A DNA stretch of 64,000 bases from an uncultured Gammaproteobacteria bacterium (GCA_958295465.1 OY282353.1:3835001-3899000), one strand, 5' to 3'; positions 19,543 to 27,629 are shown, numbered from the stretch's first letter. Numbers and translations: made by a program. Notes: generated by a model not told the origin, from the letters alone.

Positions 19543-19929
19543 ATGGCCGAAATCGAACACGAATACGACGAGCTGGAGGACAAGGGGGAGGTCTTCGGGC
19601 GCTTCTCCGACGAAGACTACGACGGGATCAGGGAGGGCAACGGCAAGATCCCCTGGTGGCTCATCATGATCGTCGCGGTCACGGTGTTCCAGGCCTTCCT
19701 GTGGACCATGCCGTGGCCGGGGTTCGGCCAGCGCTACGACTCGGTGACCACCACCTTCGTGAGTGCGACGGGTGCGCAGCCGTGGTGGGACTGGGGCTAC
19801 TACATGATCATGCTGCAGATCATCATCATCCTGTGCGGCATCGCGGGCGTGGTCTGGACCATCAACGTGCGGAAGGCAAGGGAACGCAAGGAGAATGAGC
19901 GCGGGGACGGGGAGGGCGCGCGGGACTGA
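19543..19929 (+). CDS. Two-helix membrane protein resembling CcoP N-terminus
   Basis: The 128-residue protein has an acidic N-terminus, then DYDGIREGNGKIPWWL (26-41 region) leading into a first helix, a periplasmic loop and a second helix. CcoP proteins begin with a similar D-G-I-x-E...P-x-W-W stretch before their anchor helices, but this protein has no haem motif. It may represent the anchor part of a split CcoP whose cytochrome domains are encoded at 20192 and 21052. The C-terminus is highly charged. It follows ccoO by 22 bases. Confidence 0.65.
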   Translation: MAEIEHEYDELEDKGEVFGRFSDEDYDGIREGNGKIPWWLIMIVAVTVFQAFLWTMPWPGFGQRYDSVTTTFVSATGAQPWWDWGYYMIMLQIIIILCGIAGVVWTINVRKARERKENERGDGEGARD

Positions 19930-19956
19930 CGAGACCGGCCGGCGCCGAACGGCGCG

Positions 19957-20163
19957 GTGGAGCTGACGGACACCATCTCGGCGCTGATCTTTGCGCTGAT
20001 CCTGATTGCGGCCGTGGTCTACGTGGTCATGTCGCGGTTCGTCACCGGTCCCTTGGCGGGGTTGAAGCGCGGCGAGCGGATCATCCTCACCATCAGCGTG
20101 GTGGGGATCCTGCTGGTGGTGGTGTATGCCGCGGTGGAGCTGCTCTTCCACGTCGTGTTCTGA
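19957..20163 (+). CDS. Small two-helix membrane protein
   Basis: The 68-residue protein starts at GTG and has two transmembrane helices (about 7-26 and 42-66) joined by a basic loop (GLKRGERI). It is inside the oxidase cluster, 27 bases after the CcoP-N-like gene. I recognise no family; an accessory or assembly subunit is likely from position. Confidence 0.7.
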   Translation: MELTDTISALIFALILIAAVVYVVMSRFVTGPLAGLKRGERIILTISVVGILLVVVYAAVELLFHVVF

Positions 20164-20191
20164 AGATCGGCGGGCGCACGCGCACACACGC

Positions 20192-20647
20192 ATGAAGCTG
20201 GGGGAAAAGCTGATGTTCGGCTTCGCCGTACTGGTCGCGGTGGCGGCGGTCGGCAAGGGCGTGCGCCAGTTCGGCGACACGGAGCCGGCCAAGCCGCGCA
20301 ACTACTACGAATGGGACGAGGCGGGCCTCGAGGGCCACGTCCTGTACCGGCGCATGGGCTGCAATAGCTGCCACCGTGCGCTGGGGGTCGGAGAGATCGG
20401 CGTCGCGCCGGTGCTCGACGGCGAGGGGACGCGCCGGACGCGGGAGTGGCTTGCGGAATACTTCCGGGATCCCGCCGCCCTGGTGCCGGGCACCGCCCAC
20501 GACGGCAGCCTCGGGCCGGATTTCCGTACGCTACGCACCGGCGAGCGCGCCCTGCTGGTCGCTTTTCTGGCCGGACTGAAGGCGAATCCCGGCTCGCCGA
20601 ACCACCCCCGGCCGCCGCCGGAGGCGGTGGTGAAGGACGAGGGCTGA
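20192..20647 (+). CDS. Membrane-anchored monohaem cytochrome c
   Basis: The 151-residue protein has one anchor helix (about 6-22) and a cytochrome c domain with CNSCH at 57-61. The start at 20192 gives a clean signal-anchor; the upstream reading of the frame runs through the previous gene. The domain is similar to the one encoded at 21052 (both have an RRxGCxSCH entry and the LGEYL/LAEYFRDP segment), so the pair may have arisen by duplication. They may together replace the dihaem CcoP subunit. Confidence 0.82.
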   Translation: MKLGEKLMFGFAVLVAVAAVGKGVRQFGDTEPAKPRNYYEWDEAGLEGHVLYRRMGCNSCHRALGVGEIGVAPVLDGEGTRRTREWLAEYFRDPAALVPGTAHDGSLGPDFRTLRTGERALLVAFLAGLKANPGSPNHPRPPPEAVVKDEG

Positions 20648-20666
20648 CGGCTCGGGAGGGCAGGAC

Positions 20667-20828
20667 ATGGGTGAGGTGCTGATTCCATACATCTGGGCGG
20701 CGACCGGGCTCGTGATGCTGGTCGGCATCGTGCTGGCCATCTTCTGGGCCTACCAGCACAACCAGTTCGACGAGGACATCAAGGGGCAGATATTCACCGA
20801 GGGAGACGACGACCGGTACGACGCCTGA
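20667..20828 (+). CDS. CcoS-like small membrane protein
   Basis: This 53-residue ORF has one transmembrane helix followed by FWAYQHNQFDEDIKG and a GDDD acidic tail. CcoS, needed to load cofactors into cbb3 oxidase, has the same plan: one helix, a W-A-x-x-x-x-Q-F-D-D segment and a terminal DDD. The ATG has GGGAGGG upstream and lies 19 bases after the cytochrome gene. The match is short, so the assignment is by pattern and position. Confidence 0.7.
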   Translation: MGEVLIPYIWAATGLVMLVGIVLAIFWAYQHNQFDEDIKGQIFTEGDDDRYDA

Positions 20829-21051
20829 TCCGGTGCATCGCGCGGGCGGGTGCGAAAGGCGCAGGACATGGAGCAGAGCCGGTAGCGGTTCGGAGCGGAC
20901 GGGTGCGGGGAGGGACATGGTCCGACCGATGGGTCACCGCCCGGTGAGCGCGGGTTGCCGGCATCGCTGAGCAACCCGAATCGCGGGGCGCCCGACGTGC
21001 AGGGGACCGATCACCGGTGAGAGCCGGCGGTCGGCGTCGGGGAACGGCCCC

Positions 21052-21474
21052 GTGAAGCTTCGGCTTGCGGAGAGGATGGTGCTGGTTGGTGTTGCCGTCA
21101 TCGCCGTCTATGCCGTTGTCGTCGGGACGCTGATCTACTTCAAACCCCCGCCGGTGCGTTTCGTGTACATGGAATCGGCGCCGGCGAGAGCCGGAGAGGT
21201 GATCTTCAGACGCGAGGGCTGTCTGTCGTGTCACGAGCTGTTCGGCAATGGAACCGGCTATGGCCCGGCACTCGATGGGGCGGGCAGCCGGCGGGATCGG
21301 GTCTGGCTCGGGGAGTATCTGCGCTCGCCGCGGCCGGGCGTCGGCGACAGGCCCTACCGGCTGCGCATGCCCGCCTATGACACGCTGGAAGCCGGCGAGC
21401 TGGACGCCCTGGTGGCTTATCTCGGAGCGCTGCGGGAGCTCGACGCCGACGGCCGCATCATCGATCCGCGGTGA
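21052..21474 (+). CDS. Membrane-anchored monohaem cytochrome c
   Basis: The 140-residue protein starts at GTG with GGGGAA upstream. It has one anchor helix (about 9-30) and a cytochrome c domain with CLSCH at 57-61 and a probable axial Met in LRMPAYDTL. It resembles the cytochrome at 20192 and may act with it as the electron entry of the oxidase. A 223-base gap separates it from the CcoS-like gene, so it may have its own promoter. Confidence 0.82.
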   Translation: MKLRLAERMVLVGVAVIAVYAVVVGTLIYFKPPPVRFVYMESAPARAGEVIFRREGCLSCHELFGNGTGYGPALDGAGSRRDRVWLGEYLRSPRPGVGDRPYRLRMPAYDTLEAGELDALVAYLGALRELDADGRIIDPR

Positions 21475-21513
21475 TCGGGGCGGGCCGCCGGGCCGGGCGC
21501 TGAAGATCGGGAC

Positions 21514-21651
21514 TTATTGATATTTCTTGTCCTTGTCGTAGAGTCCGGTCCCGATGCACGCCCAGGGCACGATGGCCAGAGCGACGACACCACCGAGGCC
21601 GAAGATGATGAGAGCGATCTTCACGGCGAAGCTGATGGTTTCCGTTTCCAT
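21514..21651 (-). CDS. Tiny one-helix membrane protein on the opposite strand
   Basis: The 45-residue ORF encodes METETISFAVKIALIIFGLG at its start and then one transmembrane helix and a basic tail (DKDKK). GGAGGGG lies at good spacing before the ATG. It is the only minus-strand gene inside the respiratory block, convergent with the cytochrome at 21052 and divergent from the lipoprotein gene at 21685. No family is recognised; strong initiation signals and a clean helix argue that it is real. Confidence 0.6.
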   Translation of the reverse strand: METETISFAVKIALIIFGLGGVVALAIVPWACIGTGLYDKDKKYQ

Positions 21652-21684
21652 TGCCGTTCCCCTCCGAGGGCGGGAGATCCACCG

Positions 21685-22284
21685 ATGCCGGACATGATAC
21701 CGATGTTCATATGCAGATGGGCGTCCCGGAGTCCGGGCGCCTTGCCGATCACGTCAACGTCGAGGTCCGCACTGCCGGCGGCGTTGCTGGCCGTGGTCCT
21801 CGGCGCGGGCGCCGCCCTCCTGGCAGGATGCGGGGAGGAGGCGGGGCGCGGCGTTCTGCACGCCAAGGTCGGGGTCGGCGACCAGGTTCCCAGGAGCCGC
21901 AACCGCATCGTGGCCGATTCGGCCGACTGGTATCGGGTGTCGAGCATGGACACCCGGGTGGATCTGTACCGCTGGGAAATCGCCGACCTGCTCGATCGGG
22001 GCAAGCCCTTCCTCGTCGTGTTCGGCACGCCCCAGCACTGCACCATGTGCGTGGACCAGATCGTGCGCATCCAGATCATGCAGGAAAAATACGGCGACCG
22101 GTTCGCGTTCGTCCACGTGGACGGCTACAAGGACAACGCGGTCTGGGTGGAGTGGGGGGTGACCGGAGAGCCCTGGACCTTCATGGTGGACGGCCGGGGC
22201 AGGGTCAGCAAGGTGTTCCCGGGACAGACCGAGATCGCCCTGCTGGAGGAAGAAATGCAGCGCTTGCTGAAGGACGCGGCGTAG
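21685..22284 (+). CDS. Thioredoxin-like lipoprotein
   Basis: The 199-residue protein has an unusually long N-terminal region ending in a lipobox (LLAGC, Cys49), so it should be anchored in a membrane facing the periplasm. A thioredoxin-like fold follows with CTMC at 119-122 after VVFGTPQH, and a cis-Pro candidate in EPWTFMVD. Proteins of this type reduce apocytochrome haem motifs or deliver copper to oxidases (TlpA- or Sco-like). In this cluster a role in cytochrome or CuB-site maturation is a reasonable inference. Confidence 0.8.
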   Translation: MPDMIPMFICRWASRSPGALPITSTSRSALPAALLAVVLGAGAALLAGCGEEAGRGVLHAKVGVGDQVPRSRNRIVADSADWYRVSSMDTRVDLYRWEIADLLDRGKPFLVVFGTPQHCTMCVDQIVRIQIMQEKYGDRFAFVHVDGYKDNAVWVEWGVTGEPWTFMVDGRGRVSKVFPGQTEIALLEEEMQRLLKDAA

Positions 22285-22503
22285 CCCACGCCCCGCGTGA
22301 ACCGTGCCCTGCGCAGCTCGTGTTCGTCGTGAACCGTACAGGGTCGGGTATGCGCCGTCACATGCCGATGCGGGGCACACCGGCCATGTCCGGCGTGAGC
22401 CTCCGGGGGTACGCTGTCACCTGCGAGCGTCGGGGCGGCCATGAGTGACGTGGACCGTGCACGGTCGCGCGTGAGCCATTACCGGCTGACACATGGCGGC
22501 GCC

Positions 22504-22737
22504 ATGCGTCGGAAGCACCGTGTGGGGTGGCTGGCACTGCTCTGCCTCCTGTCGAGCGCCGCCGGGTGGTGCCAGGACAACAACCCCTACGTCTACGTCA
22601 AGATGTCCCTGGCGGTGCCGTGGACCCTCTACTTCGTGTTCCTCGGAGCCGTGCTGATCCCTTTCCTGGTCATGATCGCCCTCGCCTGGCGCGGGCGGGC
22701 GCAAGACGCCCCCGACAACGACTCCCCGTCGCGGTGA
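22504..22737 (+). CDS. Small exported membrane protein
   Basis: The 77-residue product from ATG 22504 has a signal-like helix (about 8-22) and a second helix (about 38-62); ATG 22441 would add 21 residues without clear character. The segment CQDNNPYVYVKMSLAVPW lies between helices. It is in the same orientation as the rest of the block. I recognise no family. Confidence 0.55.
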   Translation: MRRKHRVGWLALLCLLSSAAGWCQDNNPYVYVKMSLAVPWTLYFVFLGAVLIPFLVMIALAWRGRAQDAPDNDSPSR

Positions 22738-22803
22738 GAATGTTCAGGATTCAGGGGCTGAAGACCGGAACCGGCACGAACTGAAAGCCGAGTCATTCTT
22801 TCC

Positions 22804-22947
22804 ATGGATCGTTTCCTGCGTTTCGGGCTGCCCTTGGTGCTGCTGTTGGTCTTCGTGGTCATCGCGCTCTTCGTGCTCAACGCCTTCGAGGCCACCGAGC
22901 TGATGGAAACCGAGCGGCGAGCCGGCCCCACGCTGCTGAACCACTGA
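22804..22947 (+). CDS. Tiny one-helix membrane protein
   Basis: The 47-residue ORF has one strongly hydrophobic helix (about 6-26) and a charged tail (FEATELMETERRAGP). It lies between the small exported protein and the NorD-like fragment, in the same direction. The size and composition resemble accessory subunits of respiratory complexes, but no family is recognised. Confidence 0.55.
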   Translation: MDRFLRFGLPLVLLLVFVVIALFVLNAFEATELMETERRAGPTLLNH

Positions 22948-23007
22948 CTGGGAGGGGCAGGAGGTGCGGGTCAACGCAGCCGCAGGCGGCGGATTTCGCC
23001 CACGCCG

Positions 23008-23268
23008 ATGCTCGTCATCACCGAAGGACGCCCCCACGACCCGATCGACCGCTATGAAGGCCGCTATGCACTCGATGACACCCGGCGCGCATTGCAGGAG
23101 ATGCGCGGGCACGGGTTGCATTGCTTCGGGTTGACTATCGACCGGCGCGGGCGGGCCTGGCTGCCGTATCTGTTCGGACCCGGACACTACGCGGTGTTCT
23201 CCCGTCCCGATGCCTTGCCCACGGTGCTGCCGCGCCTGTATGCACGTATCACCGCTCCGGGGGAGTGA
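23008..23268 (+). pseudogene. NorD/CoxE-type VWA protein, C-terminal fragment
   Basis: The 86-residue frame matches only the end of NorD-type von Willebrand factor A proteins: VITEGRPHD (where NorD has the third MIDAS motif T-D-G), RYEGRYALDDTRRAL, TIDRRGRAWLPYLFG and LPRLY. The DxSxS metal motif and the whole N-terminal part are missing; the upstream frame runs only about 20 codons before non-homologous sequence. There is no clear ribosome site at its ATG. NorD normally helps activate nitric oxide reductase, and CoxE/CbbO relatives activate other metalloenzymes. It is more likely a deletion remnant than a working gene. Confidence 0.7.
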
Positions 23269-24570
23269 ATGCCCGTGCCGTCCATCTTCAGGATATCGCG
23301 CGTCCTCGTAGCGCGCCCGGGCGGGAAGTCCGGGACGGCGACGGCGACGTTGCTCCTGATGCTCGCGCTCCCGTGGCCTGGATGGCCGCGGCCGGGCATC
23401 CCGGAGCCGGAGTCGGACGCGGGGACGGTGATCCTGGTCGGCGGCGTACTGCCCTTCAACCAGCGCAATGTCTGGAGCCGCATCGTCGGGCAGGCCCCCG
23501 ATCTGGTGATCATCGCCGCCGCCAGCGGCAGACCGAAGCTCTACGGCGGCTTCGCGCGGCGTGCACTGGAGCGCCACGGCGCGTTCGCCGAGCTCCTTCC
23601 CGTCGCGGTCGATCCCGCCGAATTCGGGGTCGACCACCGGCGCGCGACCGGCGATCCGGTACTGGTCGGGAAGGTACGCGAAGCGGCGGGGGTCTTCTTC
23701 GTCGGTGGGGCGCCGCAACGTCTCGCCGAGGTGCTCTTTCGCCCGGACGGCTCACCGACCCCGATGGCCGCCGCCGTCGCCGAGGTGTACGCGGCGGGCG
23801 GCACCGTCGTCGGAGGCATCCCGGGAGCCGCCGGACTCTTCACCGGGATCGATGCCCTGGAGGCGCTCACGAAAGGCCGTATCCCTCCCGCGCGGTTCCA
23901 TCGGGGGCTTGGGCTGATGGGGGAAGGATGGCTTGTCGACCAACACGTCTTCACCGCGGGACGCTTTGCCGAAATCCTGGTGGCCATGCGCCAGCTCGGG
24001 CTCGCACGCGGGCTCGGCATCGGTACCAGCACCGCCGCCGTGGTCGAGGGCGGACGGTTGGAGGTCGCCGGCGCCGAAGGCGTCCTGCTGATCGACCTCT
24101 CCGCGAGCCGGGACGAGTCCGAGGATCGGAGTCGGGGAGTGACCGGCTCCGCGAAAGGGTTCCGTCTCGCGGGCGCACGCCTGAGCTACCTGGAGCATGG
24201 CGACGGCTTCGACATGGCGACGCTGGAGGTTCGACCCGCCGCCGTCAAGCTGGACGGCTTCGAGATCGAGCCTGACGAAGAGGATCGCCAATCATCCGAA
24301 CCGGGCCGGCTGGTGGCCGCCGATCTCTTCGGCAGGGGCCGATTGCTGCGACTGTTGCGCGAGGTGCTGGACGGGTCTCGAGGCGAGGCGTTCGGCCTCG
24401 TGTTCCCGGAGGGCGCGGGCGATGACGAGCGAGGCTTTCGTTTCCGCTTCCACTCCCTGGCCGAGACCGTCGGTTGGCTCTCCGTCCACACGGGCATCGA
24501 GCGTTACACCATTCTGAACGTCGGCCTCGAGGTGACCCCGGTCAGACGGAAGGACGTGCCGGAGCCATGA
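23269..24570 (+). CDS. Cyanophycinase-like (peptidase S51) protein lacking catalytic residues
   Basis: The 433-residue protein has an N-terminal signal-like segment (about 22-40) and a peptidase S51 fold. The pattern VFFVGGAPQRLAEVL, GGTVVGGIPGAAGL, GLGLMGEGWLVDQH and GIGTSTAAVV follows cyanophycinase. In active enzymes the second motif is G-T-S-A-G-A with the nucleophile Ser; here Pro185 stands there. The Glu of G-I-D-E-D-T-A is also replaced (Thr253), while His226 remains. An extra C-terminal domain (about 330-433) is not recognised. The start directly abuts the preceding stop. Confidence 0.65.
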   Translation: MPVPSIFRISRVLVARPGGKSGTATATLLLMLALPWPGWPRPGIPEPESDAGTVILVGGVLPFNQRNVWSRIVGQAPDLVIIAAASGRPKLYGGFARRALERHGAFAELLPVAVDPAEFGVDHRRATGDPVLVGKVREAAGVFFVGGAPQRLAEVLFRPDGSPTPMAAAVAEVYAAGGTVVGGIPGAAGLFTGIDALEALTKGRIPPARFHRGLGLMGEGWLVDQHVFTAGRFAEILVAMRQLGLARGLGIGTSTAAVVEGGRLEVAGAEGVLLIDLSASRDESEDRSRGVTGSAKGFRLAGARLSYLEHGDGFDMATLEVRPAAVKLDGFEIEPDEEDRQSSEPGRLVAADLFGRGRLLRLLREVLDGSRGEAFGLVFPEGAGDDERGFRFRFHSLAETVGWLSVHTGIERYTILNVGLEVTPVRRKDVPEP

Positions 24571-24928
24571 GACGGCCGGAGCACCCGTCGCGGCCGGCGG
24601 GAAGGCGCATTGCCCGGAGCTTGCGCCGCTCCCTTCCCTGTTGTAGAGAGGAGTCGGGAATCGGCCCGAACGATGACTTCCGCACCGGAGCCTCTCGAAT
24701 CCGTCCGGATCGGATCATCCCCCGAGCATGATTCACCCCGCGGGCGCTCTCCTTGAACCGCTCGATCGAGCGAGATTCTCCGGACGCCGCGGGTATCCGC
24801 CCCGCGGAGCCACGGCCCCCTGGTCGTCATGGCAGGCTGCGGGTGAGCCTTGGCGGACGGAGCCGCACCGACGTTCGGGAGGACGGGCTGCGTCGGCTCG
24901 AGGCTCGATGCCGACCGCGGAGCATGAG
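24571..24928. other. Intergenic region before gor
   Basis: No credible gene, repeat or hairpin was recognised here. The gor frame is open back to 24728 but codes for a low-complexity, non-conserved stretch that I do not include in gor. Confidence 0.4.
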
Positions 24929-26284
24929 ATGACGGAGAACCACTTCGACTTTCTCGCTATCGGCGGCGGCAGCGGAGGAATCGCGGCGGGGGTCAGAGCC
25001 GCCGGCCACGGCGCGCGGGCCGCGGTCGTCGAGCATGGCCGGCTCGGCGGCACCTGCGTCAACGTCGGCTGTGTCCCGAAGAAGCTGATGTGGTACGCGG
25101 CGTCTCTCGGCCATACGATGGGCGAGTACGCGGGATACGGATTCGACGTCTCCCGCGAGGGGTTCAGTTGGCCGGCGCTCAAGCACGCCCGCGACGCCTA
25201 TGTGGAGCGGCTGAACGGGATCTATGCCCGCCGGCTGGAGACCGAAGGTGTCGTGCGTTACGAAGGCACCGCCCGTTTCGTGGGCGTGCGCACCGTCGCG
25301 GTGGGCGATACCCGCCTGTCCGCCGACCATGTGGTGATCGCGACCGGGGGGCTGCCATCCGTGCCGCCGGTGCCGGGAGCGGAGCTCGGGATCACGTCCG
25401 ACGGCTTCTTCGAGCTCGAGGAGCGCCCGGGCAGGGTGGTCGTGGCTGGCAGCGGGTACGTTGCGGTCGAGCTCGCAGGGGTGCTCCGGGCGCTCGGCAG
25501 CGAGGTCACCATGGTGTTGCGTCGTGACCGGGTGCTTCGCGTCTTCGACGAGATGCTGAGCACGGAGCTGATGATCGCGTTGCGCGACGACGGCATCGAG
25601 ATTCTGACCGAATGCGAGCTGGAGATGATCGAGCGCGATGAACGCCGCAACACGCTGACCGTCCGAATCTCCGACGGTACGTCGATCGAGGCGGTGGATT
25701 CGGTCCTGTGGGCGGTCGGGCGCAAACCCAACATCGCCCCACTCGATCCGGCGGCCACCGGCGTGGACACATCGCCGGGCGGCGCGGTCATCACCGACGA
25801 GTTTCAGTGCACGTCAATCGACGGGGTCTACGCGATCGGGGACGTCACCGGTCGTGCGCCGCTGACGCCGGTCGCCATCGCGGCGGGCCGGCGACTTGCG
25901 GACCGCCTGTTCGGCGGGCAGGCGAATCGAAGGCTCAGCTACGACTGCATCCCGAGCGTCATCTTCACCCATCCCCCGATCGGCACCGTCGGCGCGACCG
26001 AGGCACAGGCTCGATCCGACCACGGTGATGCGGTCAAGGTGTACAAGACGCGATTCAACTCGATGTACTACGCATTCTCCGACCATCCTCGCACGACGGC
26101 GATGAAGCTGGTCACGGTGGGCGGCGAGGAACGCGTCGTCGGCTGCCACGTGATCGGAGAGGGCGCCGACGAGATGATGCAGGGGTTCGCGGTCGCGGTG
26201 AGGATGGGCGCCCGCAAATGCGACCTCGACGATACGGTGGCGATCCATCCGACGAGCGCGGAAGAGCTCGTGACCATGCGATGA
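24929..26284 (+). CDS. gor: Glutathione-disulfide reductase
   Basis: The 451-residue flavoprotein reduces GSSG with NADPH. It has the FAD motif GGGSGG (12-17), the redox-active disulfide in GGTCVNVGCVPKK (C43 and C48), an NAD(P)-binding GSGYVAVELAG segment and the C-terminal HPTSAEELVT motif with the catalytic His-Glu pair. The start at 24929 has GGAG six bases upstream; ATG 24908 is an in-frame alternative. Its stop overlaps the start of the TPR gene (ATGATG...). Confidence 0.95.
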   Translation: MTENHFDFLAIGGGSGGIAAGVRAAGHGARAAVVEHGRLGGTCVNVGCVPKKLMWYAASLGHTMGEYAGYGFDVSREGFSWPALKHARDAYVERLNGIYARRLETEGVVRYEGTARFVGVRTVAVGDTRLSADHVVIATGGLPSVPPVPGAELGITSDGFFELEERPGRVVVAGSGYVAVELAGVLRALGSEVTMVLRRDRVLRVFDEMLSTELMIALRDDGIEILTECELEMIERDERRNTLTVRISDGTSIEAVDSVLWAVGRKPNIAPLDPAATGVDTSPGGAVITDEFQCTSIDGVYAIGDVTGRAPLTPVAIAAGRRLADRLFGGQANRRLSYDCIPSVIFTHPPIGTVGATEAQARSDHGDAVKVYKTRFNSMYYAFSDHPRTTAMKLVTVGGEERVVGCHVIGEGADEMMQGFAVAVRMGARKCDLDDTVAIHPTSAEELVTMR

Positions 26285-26901
26285 TCCACGTGGTCGTGAC
26301 GCGGGCGGGGGTCGGTGACCGCCGGGAAACCGCGCCGGTGGGGGGCCTCGTGCGCGTGCTCGCGGGTATGTTGCTGGTGGTGCTGCTCGCCGGGCCGATG
26401 AGCTCGATCGCCGATCAACGGGATCCGCGTCTCGGGGAGTTGTTCGTCGCGCTCGCCGGCGCTCCGGATGCGGCGGCGGCCCTCGCGATCGAAGCCACCA
26501 TCTGGCAGATCTGGCTGGATGGCGGAGATTCGACGCTGAACGAGCTCATGGTGCAAGGTATCGAGGCCGTGAGCGCGAATCGGCTCCGCGATGCGGTCGG
26601 GCGTTTCACCGATCTGATACTCGCCGCCCCGGCTTTCGCGGAGGCATGGAACAAGCGGGCGACCGTCTACTACCTCATGGATCGCCATGAGGATTCGGTG
26701 CGCGACATCGAGCGCACCCTCGCCCTCGAGCCACGCCATTTCGGCGCGATCTCGGGGATGGGATTGATCTTTCTCGAGCGCGGAGACGAGGAGGGTGCGC
26801 TCCACGCGTTCGAGAAGGTGCTGGAGATCCACCCGCACGCACGGGGCGCCCGGTTCCAGGTCGAGCGGCTTCGCGAACAATTGCAAGGCAAGCGAATCTG
26901 A
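26281..26901 (+). CDS. Exported TPR-repeat protein
   Basis: The 206-residue protein has an N-terminal hydrophobic signal segment (about 20-40) and three tetratricopeptide-like units in its second half, from about residue 95 (LNELMVQGIEAVSANR) to 200. The start overlaps the gor stop by four bases, so it is translationally coupled. TPR proteins mediate protein contacts; no specific function can be given. Confidence 0.8.
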   Translation: MIHVVVTRAGVGDRRETAPVGGLVRVLAGMLLVVLLAGPMSSIADQRDPRLGELFVALAGAPDAAAALAIEATIWQIWLDGGDSTLNELMVQGIEAVSANRLRDAVGRFTDLILAAPAFAEAWNKRATVYYLMDRHEDSVRDIERTLALEPRHFGAISGMGLIFLERGDEEGALHAFEKVLEIHPHARGARFQVERLREQLQGKRI

Positions 26902-26959
26902 GGGTGTCGATCCCCCGGTTCGAGATCGGCGTCGCATTGCCCGCCACGTGCCGGACCGT

Positions 26960-27165
26960 TCACGCCCGGAGTGTCGTTGCTGGCCGCGGTGTCGGCGCTG
27001 GTGGGCCTTGCGCTCGCGCCTCGGCCGGTCTCGCGACGGTTCCATCGGGACTGCAGTTCCTCGCCACGATGTCGTTCCCGTTCCCCGCGTCGCTCTACAT
27101 GCAGCGATTCGGCCGCCGGGTCGGATTCATGAGCGGGGCTGCGCTCGGGCGGGTCGGAGCGGCGG
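26960..27165 (+). pseudogene. MFS transporter remnant with frameshift
   Basis: From 26962 one frame reads TPGVSLLAAVSALVGLALAP, and from about 27020 a second frame continues with LQFLATMSFPFPASLYMQRF and GRRVGFMSGAALG. Together these match helices 2 and 3 of major-facilitator transporters, including the loop motif after helix 2. The rest of a roughly 400-residue gene is absent and the frame changes midway. The 482 bases between the TPR gene and the CDGSH gene contain nothing else recognisable. Confidence 0.55.
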
Positions 27166-27383
27166 GGGAGGGACAGGGCCGCATTCACCCGCTGCCGGCT
27201 CCGTACGGATGGGCTGGGGATTTGCGCACGAATCGCCCCGCGCCTGCAGGCGAATGCCTCCGGAGCTTGTCCGGGCGCACGGCATTCGGCCGGCTCCGGG
27301 GCTATACTGCGAAGCACGGGTCCGACGGGATCGGAGCGGGGTGGTCAGGCGGGTCTCTCAAACCTCACGGGAGTCGGATCGAA

Positions 27384-27629
27384 ATGAATGAGCCAGTCAT
27401 TGCGCAACGCGCCCCCTACGGGGTCGAGCTGGAAGCCGGCGATTACTTCTGGTGCCGATGCGGGAAGTCGTCCCGGCAGCCCTTCTGCGACGGTTCGCAC
27501 AAGGACATCGGGTTCACGCCGGTGAAGCTTTCGCTGGCCGAGGCGAAGAAGGTCTGGCTCTGCGGCTGCAAGCGCACCGGCGGCGCGCCGTTCTGTGACG
27601 GCACCCACAACTCACTTCCCGGCGAGTAG
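27384..27629 (+). CDS. Double-CDGSH iron-sulfur protein
   Basis: The 81-residue protein has two CDGSH-type motifs, each of which can hold a 2Fe-2S cluster with three Cys and one His: C24, C26, C35 and H39 (CRCGKSSRQPFCDGSH), and C60, C62, C71 and H75 (CGCKRTGGAPFCDGTH). It belongs to the mitoNEET-related class 3 proteins, found as small soluble proteins in bacteria and linked to redox or iron homeostasis. The start at 27384 was chosen because the frame upstream passes through the MFS remnant. Confidence 0.92.
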   Translation: MNEPVIAQRAPYGVELEAGDYFWCRCGKSSRQPFCDGSHKDIGFTPVKLSLAEAKKVWLCGCKRTGGAPFCDGTHNSLPGE

